Notes: a model not told the origin generated them from the letters alone. A DNA stretch of 64,000 nucleotides from JAPEKQ01 sp964516845 (GCA_964516845.1 CAZEXP010000006.1:1-64000); one strand, 5' to 3'. Counted from the first letter of the stretch, positions 45,012 through 53,108 are shown. A program made the numbers and translations.

Positions 45012-45980
45012 ATGCCATCTCGATACCCCGAAGTCGATCCGGCGAAGCTCACGCGGATATCGATCGCGGAGCGCGGCGGCCAGGTGCGAGTGGAGAGCTT
45101 CGTGCTACCCGAGCCGCCGGACGAAGGGTTCGATCGGCTTGCGGCGATGATTCCCGACCTCTTCGGCGGGAGCGATTTTCACAGCGCGTGGCGCGCGGTT
45201 GTGGCGGCGAACTCGGGTGGGCGCGGCGTCCTGGTGATGTTTGGTGCGCACTTCATCAAGTGCGGGTTGAGCAGGCTGCTCGTCGATCTGATGGAGCGGG
45301 GAGTCGTGACCGCCGTGGCGACGAACGGCGCGGGAGCGATCCACGACTATGAGATCGCGATGTTCGGTCTGACGTCCGAGGACGTGGCCGTTCGGCTTCC
45401 GGATGGCTCGTTCGGGATGTGCGCGGAGACGGCCGATGGGCTCAACGGCGCGATAAGCGCAGGACACGCCGACGGTCTTGGTTTCGGCGAGAGCGTGGGA
45501 CGCGCGCTTGCTGATGCGCCGCACGCGGATGCGTCGGTGCTCGCGGCCGCACACCGTCTCGGCATCCCGGCGACGGTGCACGTCGGCATCGGTACGGACA
45601 TCGTTCACCAGCATGCGAGCGCCGACGGAGCGGCGATCGGCGCGACGAGCCTGAGGGACATGCGGATCCTGTCTGGTGCGCTTGGCAACGTCGACGACGG
45701 GGTCGTGCTGAACATAGGCTCAGCTGTCATTCTGCCCGAGGTCTTCCTCAAAGCCCTTTCGATGGCGCGCAATCTGGGCACTGCCGCCGGACGGTTCACA
45801 GCGGTATCGATGGACATGAATGAGCCCTATCGGGCGCTGACGAACGTGGTCAGGCGGCCGACAGCGCAAGAGGGCACGGGGCTTGCACTTCGCGGGCGAC
45901 ACGAGCTGCTCTTCCCGCTGTTCTGGAGCGCGGTTGTCAGGGGCGTCTCGGGCGCCGGCGGAGCCCCGAAATGCGGTTGA
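45012..45980 (+). CDS. Unrecognised protein, possibly deoxyhypusine-synthase-like Rossmann fold
   Basis: A 322-residue cytoplasmic protein that I cannot place firmly. Visible are an N-terminal PSRYPEVDPAKLTRISIAER, a GGRGVLVMFGAHFIKCGLSR segment, a Gly-rich TNGAGAIHDYE, IPATVHVGIGTDIVHQH and a late VVLNIGSAVILPEVFLKAL. The G-A-G and later glycine motifs are reminiscent of the NAD-binding deoxyhypusine synthase fold, but no active-site lysine can be assigned. It has no signal peptide or membrane segment. AAGGAGG lies 5 bases before ATG 45012. As the last gene of the LPS core operon, right after gmhB and DUF3108, it may act on a heptose or core intermediate. Its stop codon lies inside the next promoter. 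Confidence 0.65.
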   Translation: MPSRYPEVDPAKLTRISIAERGGQVRVESFVLPEPPDEGFDRLAAMIPDLFGGSDFHSAWRAVVAANSGGRGVLVMFGAHFIKCGLSRLLVDLMERGVVTAVATNGAGAIHDYEIAMFGLTSEDVAVRLPDGSFGMCAETADGLNGAISAGHADGLGFGESVGRALADAPHADASVLAAAHRLGIPATVHVGIGTDIVHQHASADGAAIGATSLRDMRILSGALGNVDDGVVLNIGSAVILPEVFLKALSMARNLGTAAGRFTAVSMDMNEPYRALTNVVRRPTAQEGTGLALRGRHELLFPLFWSAVVRGVSGAGGAPKCG

Positions 45981-46005
45981 CACCGGACAAAGCTTGTGAT
46001 ACACT
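45977..46005 (+). promoter_or_regulatory. Strong sigma-70-type promoter of the exopolysaccharide locus
   Basis: Perfect TTGACA at 45977-45982, optimal 17-base spacer and TACACT at 46000-46005. The -35 contains the stop codon of the preceding gene. The RNA start is expected near 46012, about 273 bases before the first gene. Confidence 0.82.
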
Positions 46006-46011
46006 AGCATT

Positions 46012-46284
46012 GTCGGTGGAGAGAGAGAAGCAGCCCACACCACGCGCGGAAGGACTCGCATAGCACCATTGCTAAGGGTTTTTTCTCAAGTCTGACAGCG
46101 ATCTGAAGCGACACCGTAGGCGAGACCGCATGCTGCAGTCAGTCCGGTGTTTTGCTGTTGGACCTGGGCTCGCCCTCGGCAATGTCAGCACGACGGAACA
46201 CACCATGCCGGGTGGGACCAGTGTCCACGCCCGGTTTCTTGTTTATGGGGCCGGGTCGGGGGTCGCGAACACAGGAGCGGGACT
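46012..46284 (+). promoter_or_regulatory. Long structured leader ahead of the exopolysaccharide genes
   Basis: About 273 bases between the promoter and the GTG of the priming transferase. It contains a weak hairpin TAGCA/TGCTA followed by a T6 run (46061-46084) and a strong intrinsic terminator (46208-46244). No convincing peptide frame is seen. It may be an attenuator or riboregulator, or a small RNA ending at the terminator. Confidence 0.6.
46208..46244 (+). terminator. Intrinsic terminator or attenuator inside the leader
   Basis: Arms CCGGGTGGGAC and GTCCACGCCCGG pair over 11 base pairs with one bulged A and one G-U pair around loop CAGT, followed by TTTCTTGTTT. It lies 41 bases before the priming transferase start, so read-through is needed for expression. 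Confidence 0.78.
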
Positions 46285-46977
46285 GTGTACTTCGTCGACG
46301 AGAGATTCGGATACGGCACGATCGAAGAAGGCGCACGCGCCGAGAGAGAGTCGACGAGCGTGTTTCGCGGGACGTTGTACAGACGCGTCCTGAAGCGACC
46401 GTTCGACATTGTGGCGAGTCTTATCGGGATCGCCGTCCTCTCACCGGTGCTCATCGCCATCTCGCTTGCCGTGAAGTCGGGCTCGCGGGGTCCCGTGCTC
46501 TTCCGCCAGATCAGGGTGGGGAAGGACGGCCGCGAGTTCTGGTTCTACAAGTTCAGGTCGATGGTCGTCGATGCCGAGGCGCAGAAGAAGAAGCTCATGC
46601 ACCTCAACGAACTCGAGGGTCCGGTCTTCAAGATCTCGAACGATCCCCGCATCACGAAGATGGGGACGTTCCTGAGGAGGACGAGCCTGGACGAACTGCC
46701 GCAGCTCTTCAACGTGCTCAAGGGAGACATGAGTCTCGTTGGTCCGAGGCCGCCGCTGCCGAACGAGGTCGAGAAGTACGAGGCCTGGCAGCGCGAGAAG
46801 CTGACCGTCGTCCCGGGGATCACGTGCCTGTGGCAGATCAGTGGTCGCAACCACATCGGTTTCACCGAATGGATGCGGCTGGACATCGAATACATCCGCC
46901 GTCAGTCGTTGGGGCTCGATGTGAAGATCCTCAGCAGGACGCTGCCGGCGGTCCTCTCGCGCAAGGGGGCGTACTAG
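46285..46977 (+). CDS. Exopolysaccharide priming sugar-phosphate transferase
   Basis: A 230-residue bacterial sugar transferase (PF02397 type) that attaches the first sugar-1-phosphate to undecaprenyl phosphate. One membrane-interacting helix (PFDIVASLIGIAVLSPVLIA) precedes the catalytic domain with GPVLFRQIRVGKDGREFWFY, KFRSMVVDAE, RRTSLDELPQLFNVLKGDMS, LVGPRPPLP and the C-terminal RQSLGLDVKILSRTLPAVL. It is the short form without the four N-terminal membrane segments of WcaJ. GTG 46285 has AGGAGCGG about 6 bases upstream; the frame is open back to 46147 but those codons lie in the leader. It heads the exopolysaccharide locus. Confidence 0.9.
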   Translation: MYFVDERFGYGTIEEGARAERESTSVFRGTLYRRVLKRPFDIVASLIGIAVLSPVLIAISLAVKSGSRGPVLFRQIRVGKDGREFWFYKFRSMVVDAEAQKKKLMHLNELEGPVFKISNDPRITKMGTFLRRTSLDELPQLFNVLKGDMSLVGPRPPLPNEVEKYEAWQREKLTVVPGITCLWQISGRNHIGFTEWMRLDIEYIRRQSLGLDVKILSRTLPAVLSRKGAY

Positions 46978-47031
46978 GCAATTCGTGAAGACAGCGGCTG
47001 TGGCCTGACGCGCAGTGACAGAACACCATGG

Positions 47032-47086
47032 ATCCGGCAGCGATTGCGCAACCAGAACCCTCACTCACACCGCACCGCTGCCGGAT
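47032..47086. repeat. 11-base inverted repeat in the gap after the priming transferase
   Basis: ATCCGGCAGCG at 47032-47042 and CGCTGCCGGAT at 47076-47086, with a 33-base loop. It lies in the 290-base gap 46978-47267, which otherwise holds only the promoter at 47175-47204. No T tract follows; it may terminate or protect the upstream mRNA, or act as an operator. Confidence 0.5.
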
Positions 47087-47174
47087 TCGTATATCTTGGA
47101 TACGCATCGGAGACCTCAAAAACACAACTTGTGATGAACCGGCGGACTGTGGGGACTCGGATCCGACTGCGCCG

Positions 47175-47204
47175 TTGACACGTCATCGGCGCTTCGCGTA
47201 ATCT
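47175..47204 (+). promoter_or_regulatory. Sigma-70-type promoter before the GT39-like gene
   Basis: Perfect TTGACA at 47175-47180, 18-base spacer and TAATCT at 47199-47204. It points toward the GT39-like gene and the export genes, so the exopolysaccharide locus has at least two transcription starts. Confidence 0.75.
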
Positions 47205-47267
47205 CCCTCATTGGTATCGAAGACCCCGTCGGCTCATGAGTTCGGTGAACACAGGTGGTGCTGAATC

Positions 47268-48869
47268 GTGAGTCGGATAGACAGAAGGCGCAGCGTGCGT
47301 GGCGGCGCTGATGATGCGTGGCCGCGGGCGGGCGGCGGGAGTGTGACGTGGTGGCTGGTTGCCCTCACAGTCGCGGCCGTGGTGTTGCGCCTCTACCGCA
47401 TCGGGTGGCAGAGTTTCTGGGTGGACGAACTCTGGACGCTCAAGGCGGCGGGCGTGGGTGGTACGCTCACGGCGGCGTCGCTGTTCGCGAATGTCCAGGG
47501 CCCGGGTCACGCGGCGCTCGTCCACCTTGTGAGCACACTCACATCGAGCGAGGCGGCTCTCAGAGGGATCTCCGCGGTCTTTGGAACGCTGACGATCCCG
47601 ATCGTATATCTCCTGGGGGCCGAGACCGTCGACCGGCGGACCGGCCTGATCGCGGCGGTTCTCGCGACCGTCTCTCCGTTTCTGATCTGGTATTCCCAGG
47701 AGCTCCGCAACTACGCGATGCTCGTGTTCTTCTCGGCGGCCGCGACGTTGGCCGTCTGGCGTTTGGTTTCATCCAGGGCGCGTCCGTGGGTTTCGTATGC
47801 AGCGACGATCGCGCTCGCGGGGCTGTCGAACCTCTCGTCGGTGTTTCTTGCCGCGGCGCACTGGGTCTTCGCGTTGCCACGAATGAGGGAGGATCGCCGA
47901 TTCCTGGTGCAGTGGGTCACGGCGTACGCCGTCGTGCTGATCGTGTTGTCGCCGTGGATCTGGGGTGTGAGCCACTGGGTGCGCGTCGACCGTGTCGGAG
48001 AGCGGGTGACGGCCCCGGTCGGCGCCGAGGAACGGCAACTGCTGAGGGGCGAGACGACATTCACTCCAATGGCCATCCCATACTCCGTGTTCGCCATGGT
48101 CTACGGCTACTCCGTCGGTCCGTCGAGCGCGGAGCTTCATACGCTCGGACCGGCGGCGGCGTTTCGCGCGCATGGACCGGTCGTGCTCGGAGCATTGGCG
48201 CTGATGGCGGTGGCGGGATTCTCGGGACTCGCCGTGTTCCTGCGGGACCGGCAGCGTCTGCGACTTCTGCTGAGCGTCGCGCTCGTCCCGATGGCGGCGG
48301 TGACGCTTCTGGCAGTCCTCAATATCAAGGTATTCAACGCGCGCTACGTCGCGGTGATGACGCCGCTGGTGCTCGTTGTGCTGGCGGCGGGTGTTCGACG
48401 ACTGCCGGCTCCGGGCGCGTGGGTCGTGGGCGCCGGGATCGTGGGGCTCTCGCTCTTCGGTGTGGGGAACTACTACTGGGAGCCCGACTACTGGCGGGAG
48501 GACGTCCGCAGTGCGGTGCGGTACATCGAATCGGCTGAACTCGACGGAGACGTCGTGCTCGTGCCGGTCGTGACGGACGTGTTTGACCATTACCACGGGG
48601 GCGACGCGCCCCGCTTCCTGCTCTATCCGGGGCAGTGTGGTTCGGATGAGGAGGTGGCCGAGCGCGTAGACGCGGGCACGCGGGGGCATCTCCGACTCTG
48701 GCTCGTCCGTTCGAGGCTCTGGCACGCCGACCCGGACGACAGGATCACCTCGTACGTCAACGCTGGCCACAGGCTCTTGCAGAGTGCGTCTTTCCCCGGT
48801 GTTGAAGTGGACCTGTATGAACTCCGAGATAGTGCATCGGTCTCGGAGAACGCTGTGGATGGCAGCTGA
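47268..48869 (+). CDS. GT39/ArnT-like membrane glycosyltransferase
   Basis: A 533-residue protein with roughly ten hydrophobic segments in its first 400 residues and a soluble C-terminal part. The first periplasmic loop has the acidic motif WQSFWVDELWTLKAA, matching the D-E site of PMT/ArnT-type enzymes that use polyprenyl-linked donors on the periplasmic side. LIWYSQELRNYAMLVFFSAA is another family mark. It probably decorates lipid-linked repeat units or another surface glycan. GTG 47268 has AGGTGG 9 bases upstream. It has its own promoter. Confidence 0.82.
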   Translation: MSRIDRRRSVRGGADDAWPRAGGGSVTWWLVALTVAAVVLRLYRIGWQSFWVDELWTLKAAGVGGTLTAASLFANVQGPGHAALVHLVSTLTSSEAALRGISAVFGTLTIPIVYLLGAETVDRRTGLIAAVLATVSPFLIWYSQELRNYAMLVFFSAAATLAVWRLVSSRARPWVSYAATIALAGLSNLSSVFLAAAHWVFALPRMREDRRFLVQWVTAYAVVLIVLSPWIWGVSHWVRVDRVGERVTAPVGAEERQLLRGETTFTPMAIPYSVFAMVYGYSVGPSSAELHTLGPAAAFRAHGPVVLGALALMAVAGFSGLAVFLRDRQRLRLLLSVALVPMAAVTLLAVLNIKVFNARYVAVMTPLVLVVLAAGVRRLPAPGAWVVGAGIVGLSLFGVGNYYWEPDYWREDVRSAVRYIESAELDGDVVLVPVVTDVFDHYHGGDAPRFLLYPGQCGSDEEVAERVDAGTRGHLRLWLVRSRLWHADPDDRITSYVNAGHRLLQSASFPGVEVDLYELRDSASVSENAVDGS

Positions 48870-49005
48870 ACGCGCCTTCACTGCACGCCGAGACCCCGGA
48901 GGTCGCGGAAGCCCTAACAGTGGCATGAGTTATGCTTTAGCTTGGTTGTTGTCGGGGCAGAAGAAGCTCCGGCGCAGGTGCAAGGGTGCATCAGGGGGCC
49001 CGTCT

Positions 49006-49752
49006 ATGTTGTCAAGGAATACGATGCTTCTCCCGGTTCTGCTGGGGGTGGCGGTCATCGCGTGTCTGTCCGGGTGCGCATCACAGCGCACGCTGGTGGA
49101 GCCCGTGAGCGCCGAAGGATCCACGACGGTGACGCAGTCGGGTCCGTATCGGCTGCGCATCGGCGACACGATCGATGTCGGCTTCCTGACCGATGGATCG
49201 CTCAACTTCTCCGGTCCGGTGACCCCGGCCGGGGGCTTGAGCGTCCCGCTCGTGGGTGAGGTGCCCGCGGCCGGCAGGACGGTGTCGGAACTTACGACGG
49301 ACCTCGAATCCAGATTCGGCGAGTACCTCCTCGATGCGACGGTCACGGTCGTCGTCTCGGCCATTGCCGAGCAGCCGGTGTTCGTCATCGGAGAGGTCGA
49401 CAATCCGGGACGTATCGAGTCGAGCGGAGAGATGACGGTCACGCGCGCCATAGCGTCGGCAGGGGGTCTTCTCTCGACCGGCAGGCCGAGCAGCGTCATG
49501 GTCATTCGCACCACGGGCGTTGCCGAGCCGGAGGCATTCAAGGTCGATGTGACGGATGTACTCAACGGCACCAACATGTTGGGTGACATGGTCCTGGCAC
49601 CCAACGATGTCGTCTACGTACCGAAGTCGGTCATCGGCAAGGTCGGGGAATTCGTCGATCTCTTCTTCGACAACATCGCCCCGGCGCAGATCTTCTATCT
49701 CCGGGGTTGGGAGATGGCGAACGTCAATAACGAAGGACGGCGATACTACTAG
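49006..49752 (+). CDS. Polysaccharide export outer-membrane lipoprotein (Wza-like)
   Basis: A 248-residue lipoprotein with signal peptide ending in lipobox LSGC (VIACLSGCASQR). It has the Poly_export domain (YRLRIGDTIDVGFLTDGSLN through VVVSAIAEQPVFVIGEV) and one SLBB segment (GRIESSGEMTVTRAIASAGG), then a short C-terminal segment. It is shorter than E. coli Wza (379 residues), as in many EPS loci. It should form the periplasmic/outer-membrane export channel with the chain-length protein encoded next. ATG 49006 has AGGGGG 8 bases upstream; ATG 49024 is possible. The 136-base gap before it shows no clear promoter. Confidence 0.88.
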   Translation: MLSRNTMLLPVLLGVAVIACLSGCASQRTLVEPVSAEGSTTVTQSGPYRLRIGDTIDVGFLTDGSLNFSGPVTPAGGLSVPLVGEVPAAGRTVSELTTDLESRFGEYLLDATVTVVVSAIAEQPVFVIGEVDNPGRIESSGEMTVTRAIASAGGLLSTGRPSSVMVIRTTGVAEPEAFKVDVTDVLNGTNMLGDMVLAPNDVVYVPKSVIGKVGEFVDLFFDNIAPAQIFYLRGWEMANVNNEGRRYY

Positions 49753-49842
49753 CGAGAGACCGGGGCCGCGACCGACGCGGTCATGGGAGCGTTGCGAGAG
49801 GGCTCCGTTGTCCGGAGAGCCCCATCGGGAAGGGTTCCAGCA

Positions 49843-51219
49843 GTGGCTGCGACCATCAACACGGCAAATACCGCCAGCACGGCGGAGAGTGCGTCGCTCC
49901 TTCGCGACATCGCGTATGTCGTGTTCAAACGGAAGCTCGTTCTGATCGTGTTCACGCTCGTGGGGATCGCGGTCATGGTGTATGGAATGACGGCGGTCGT
50001 TCCCAGGTATGAGGCGGTTGCGCGCGTCTACGTGAAGCGCACGCCTCAGGGTTACTCGATGCCGGCGGAATCGCATGCGGTGCTCAAGCGTTCCGAGGTC
50101 ATCAACTCGGAGATCAACATCATCCAGAGTTCGGCCGTCGCGGCCGGCGTCGTCGATGCGCTCGGGCTTGGGGACGGGGATCGGCGAGGTCTGGCCATCT
50201 ATGACATGGAGCGCCGGATCAAGGCGCAGGACCAGCAGGAAGCCGACATCATCGACATCTCGTATCGGGACACGGACCCGGAGAAGGCGGCGGCCGTGGT
50301 CAACGCCGCGCTCGACGCGTATCTGGAGATCCGGAAGAGCGTGTCGCTCAATTACGACGCCGTCCGTTTCCTGGATGAGCAGGCGAAGCGCATGAGAGCG
50401 GAGCGGGACTCGATCGCGATGGCGATCGCGGAGTTCGGTGGGGAGAGCGGCAGTCTTGCGCAAGGGCGCAAGGGCGAGCAGCAGATGGGGCTCCAGAACC
50501 GGTTCCACAACGAACTCGCGGGACTCAACTCGACGATCGCATCTCGCGAGGAACAGCTCGCGATGGTGCGTGAGTGGCTCGACTCCGGCGCAGACCCGTC
50601 GGCCGTCCCAAGCGGTGACATCTACGTGATGCCGACCGTGCAGCAGACCAAGGCGCAGCTCATCAATCTGAACCTGCAGCTCGCCGAGGCGACGTCGCGG
50701 TACACGCCCGGGCATCCGGAGGTTCTCAAGCTCGAGCGGCAGATCGAGTCGACGCAGTTGATCCTGAGGTCCGAGGTCGAGCAGGCGCTTGCGAGACAGC
50801 AGATGCGACTGGACGAGTGGAAGGCTGAGCGCAGAGCGGTCGTTGCGATGCTTGGTGATCTTCACTCGGATGATGGGGAGATCATGGAGGAGGCGCTGAC
50901 GATCCGTCTTCTCGAACACGATCTCTCGATCCGGGCCGACCTCTACGGGATCATCATGGATCGTCGCGAGCAGTTCAGGATCACGGCAGCAACGGATCCG
51001 AACCTGCTCAACGTGAGCATCGTGTCGAGAGCGTCCGTCCCCGCGCGTCCGATGTCGCAGCCGGTCAACATGCAGATCGTAGTGGGACTGTTCACGGTCG
51101 TCTTCGGTGTTCTGCTCATGTTCATGCTGGAGAGGATGGACAACTCGCTCGAGCGCCGCGAGGACGTCCAGCGGACACTCGGACTCAGGGTGCTTGCGAC
51201 GATACCGGACCGCCGCTAG
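49843..51219 (+). CDS. Polysaccharide chain-length determinant (Wzz/PCP family, no kinase domain)
   Basis: A 458-residue inner-membrane protein. It has a membrane segment near the N terminus (KLVLIVFTLVGIAVMVYGM), a Wzz domain starting YEAVARVYVKRT, a long charged periplasmic helix (about 190-380, probably coiled coil) and a second membrane segment near the C terminus (MQIVVGLFTVVFGVLLMFML). It lacks the cytoplasmic kinase domain of Wzc. It should control polymer length and contact the Wza-like channel. GTG 49843 with GGGAAGGG 8 bases upstream is preferred; ATG 49783 would add 20 residues but has no ribosome site. Confidence 0.87.
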   Translation: MAATINTANTASTAESASLLRDIAYVVFKRKLVLIVFTLVGIAVMVYGMTAVVPRYEAVARVYVKRTPQGYSMPAESHAVLKRSEVINSEINIIQSSAVAAGVVDALGLGDGDRRGLAIYDMERRIKAQDQQEADIIDISYRDTDPEKAAAVVNAALDAYLEIRKSVSLNYDAVRFLDEQAKRMRAERDSIAMAIAEFGGESGSLAQGRKGEQQMGLQNRFHNELAGLNSTIASREEQLAMVREWLDSGADPSAVPSGDIYVMPTVQQTKAQLINLNLQLAEATSRYTPGHPEVLKLERQIESTQLILRSEVEQALARQQMRLDEWKAERRAVVAMLGDLHSDDGEIMEEALTIRLLEHDLSIRADLYGIIMDRREQFRITAATDPNLLNVSIVSRASVPARPMSQPVNMQIVVGLFTVVFGVLLMFMLERMDNSLERREDVQRTLGLRVLATIPDRR

Positions 51220-51264
51220 CTGCTGCGCATGGTGCGCGCGGCGGCGGACAGGGAGCCGACAACC

Positions 51265-52119
51265 GTGTATACAAGGTTCTACAAGCTGGCCGAACGGCCC
51301 TTCGAACTCTCACCGGACCTCAGGTATCTCTACCTGAGCGAGAAGCATCGGGAGGCGCTGGCACATCTGACGTACGGCGTCAAGGAGCGGCGCGTGTTCG
51401 TTCAGCTGACCGGTGAGGTGGGGACCGGCAAGACGACGATGCTCGACGCGCTCGTCTCTCGCCTGGACGCATCCACGAAGGTCGCGTGGCTCTCGAACAC
51501 AACGATCGGGAAGACCGATCTCCTGCGCGTGCTTGCGTGGGAACTCGGCATCGAATTCAAGGGCACGACCAAGATGGAGATCATGAGGGAGATCGCCGCG
51601 TTCCTCGGTTGCTTGACGGCCGCAGGGAAGAACGCGGTCTTCATCATCGACGAGGCGCAGAATCTGAATCTGCCGCTTCTCGAGGAGGTCAGACTGCTCT
51701 CGAACCTTCGTTCGATGGGGCGGTGCAGTCTCCAGATCGTGTTGGCGGGGCAGCCGGAGTTCCGCCGCAAGCTGGAGCTCCAGCAGCTCAGGCAGCTCAG
51801 GCAGCGGATCAGCATCCGGTTCGATCTTGCGCCGTTGTCCCGACAGGAGACTGGCGAGTACATCCGGCACCGGCTGACCGTTGCCGGCGCGACGGATCTC
51901 GAGATCTTCGACCGAAGCGCGGTGGACGAGGTGTACGACTACTCCGGCGGCGTGCCAAGAGCCATCAACACGGTCTGCGACAACGCGCTGCTCGCCGGGT
52001 ACGCCGACAACAGGCCGTGGATCGGCCGACGAACAGTGGAAGAAACGATCGAGGCGGTCGAGTGCAAGACGCCGTCGTCGGACAAGGACCGGCAGCAGAC
52101 TCAGCCGGGCGCCGCCTAG
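51265..52119 (+). CDS. ExeA/GspA-like AAA ATPase of exopolysaccharide loci
   Basis: A 284-residue cytoplasmic ATPase. The start VYTRFYKLAERPFELSPD is the classic ExeA-like opening; Walker A is TGEVGTGKTTMLDAL and Walker B AVFIIDEAQNL, then LQIVLAGQPEFRRKL and YSGGVPRAINTVCDNAL. Such ATPases occur between the chain-length protein and the kinase in exosortase-associated (XrtA/PEP-CTERM) exopolysaccharide loci. Its exact role is unknown. GTG 51265 has AGGGAG about 9 bases upstream; ATG 51229 lacks one. No exosortase or PEP-CTERM protein is visible in this window. Confidence 0.85.
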   Translation: MYTRFYKLAERPFELSPDLRYLYLSEKHREALAHLTYGVKERRVFVQLTGEVGTGKTTMLDALVSRLDASTKVAWLSNTTIGKTDLLRVLAWELGIEFKGTTKMEIMREIAAFLGCLTAAGKNAVFIIDEAQNLNLPLLEEVRLLSNLRSMGRCSLQIVLAGQPEFRRKLELQQLRQLRQRISIRFDLAPLSRQETGEYIRHRLTVAGATDLEIFDRSAVDEVYDYSGGVPRAINTVCDNALLAGYADNRPWIGRRTVEETIEAVECKTPSSDKDRQQTQPGAA

Positions 52120-52142
52120 GCTGCGCCGCGGGAAGGACCGGG

Positions 52143-52955
52143 ATGAGCAAGATCTCGAAGGCGATGGACAAGGCCGCGCGCGAGAACGAGCGCGACGACT
52201 TCAGCGGGCCGGACGGTTCTGATACCAGAGGATTCGTTGCGGACGAGCCCGGTGTCGAGCGTGAGGGCGGTGAAGCCGTGACCGCCCGCAGGATTTCCGT
52301 GCCCGGCACTGTCGGACCGCTGCCGCCGCCGGAGAACGTCGAGGAGTACCACGGTCTCGCGTCCGAGATCTACCTGGCGCTTCCGGACATCCGGTCGAGG
52401 GTCATCATGCTCACAAGCGCCGTCGACGGCGAGGGGACAAGCACGGTCTCGCGCGAATTCGCCCAGACGCTCGCGCTCGCCAACGAGGTCGACACGCTGC
52501 TCGTCGATGCGAATCTCCGCAGGCCCGGGCTTCATCGCGCGCTTCGCGTGCAGCAGGATCCCGGCTTGACGGATGCCGTTCTGGGCGGCGTGCCCGTGGA
52601 GCAGTGCATCCAGAAGACACCGGTGCCGCACCTGTCGTTGTTGGCGGCGGGACGGCGCGTCGTGGCGCCACCGCGCGTGTTCACGGACCCGAACATGGAT
52701 GATGTCATCGGTTCGATACGCAGGAAGTTCGCGCTGACGGTCATCGACATGCCGCCGGTGCTGTCATTCTCGGAGGGGCTTCAGCTCTCGGGGAGGGTTG
52801 ACGGCGTCGTGCTGGTCATTCGCGCCGGCGGAACGAAGCGTCAGCTCGTGGAACTGGCTGCCGAACGGCTGCAGGGCGCCGGAGCCAACATTCTGGGAAC
52901 CGTCCTGAACAGACGCAGGTTCTACATACCCCGCATGATCTACGAACGGTTGTAG
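52143..52955 (+). CDS. BY-kinase-like P-loop protein of the exopolysaccharide locus, Walker A lysine missing
   Basis: A 270-residue CpsD/CapB-like protein. After a variable N-terminal region, the core has EEYHGLASEIYLALPDI, the Walker A region TSAVDGEGTST (91-101), Walker A' LLVDANLRRP (119-128) and Walker B LTVIDMPPVL. In active tyrosine kinases of this family the loop reads GEGKST; here residue 99 is Thr (codon ACA). No C-terminal tyrosine cluster is present beyond two Tyr in RRFYIPRMIYERL. It may therefore regulate polymerisation without kinase activity or bind nucleotide differently. ATG 52143 follows GGAAGGACCGGG. It pairs with the kinase-less chain-length protein two genes upstream. Confidence 0.85.
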   Translation: MSKISKAMDKAARENERDDFSGPDGSDTRGFVADEPGVEREGGEAVTARRISVPGTVGPLPPPENVEEYHGLASEIYLALPDIRSRVIMLTSAVDGEGTSTVSREFAQTLALANEVDTLLVDANLRRPGLHRALRVQQDPGLTDAVLGGVPVEQCIQKTPVPHLSLLAAGRRVVAPPRVFTDPNMDDVIGSIRRKFALTVIDMPPVLSFSEGLQLSGRVDGVVLVIRAGGTKRQLVELAAERLQGAGANILGTVLNRRRFYIPRMIYERL

Positions 52956-52987
52956 CGACGATCATCCGCGGTCGCGCTCCGGAAGCG

Positions 52988-53025
52988 GGGAGAGCGCCGC
53001 CCTGGAACAGACAAACCGCTCTCCC
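52988..53025. repeat. 9-base inverted repeat in the gap before the Wzy-like gene
   Basis: GGGAGAGCG at 52988-52996 and CGCTCTCCC at 53017-53025, 20-base loop, in the 153-base gap between the BY-kinase-like gene and the Wzy-like gene. A second small hairpin (GGGCGC/GCGCCC) follows near 53060. No T tract, so a role as mRNA processing or regulatory structure is possible. Confidence 0.4.
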
Positions 53026-53108
53026 GGGCCCGCGCAGATATCCATGCGGCGCCACACGGGGCGCTTGTGCGCCCGGATGCAGCGCCGGAGGGTCAGGAGG
53101 GAGCGAGC

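Noticed and set aside
46012..46284. c-di-GMP or cobalamin riboswitch in the exopolysaccharide leader
   Set aside because: I do not see the conserved core sequences of those riboswitch classes; only hairpins and terminator-like structure are supported.
48901..49005. Promoter before the Wza-like gene (TATGCT near 48931)
   Set aside because: No -35 match at 16-18 bases upstream; kept only as a possibility and not reported as a feature.
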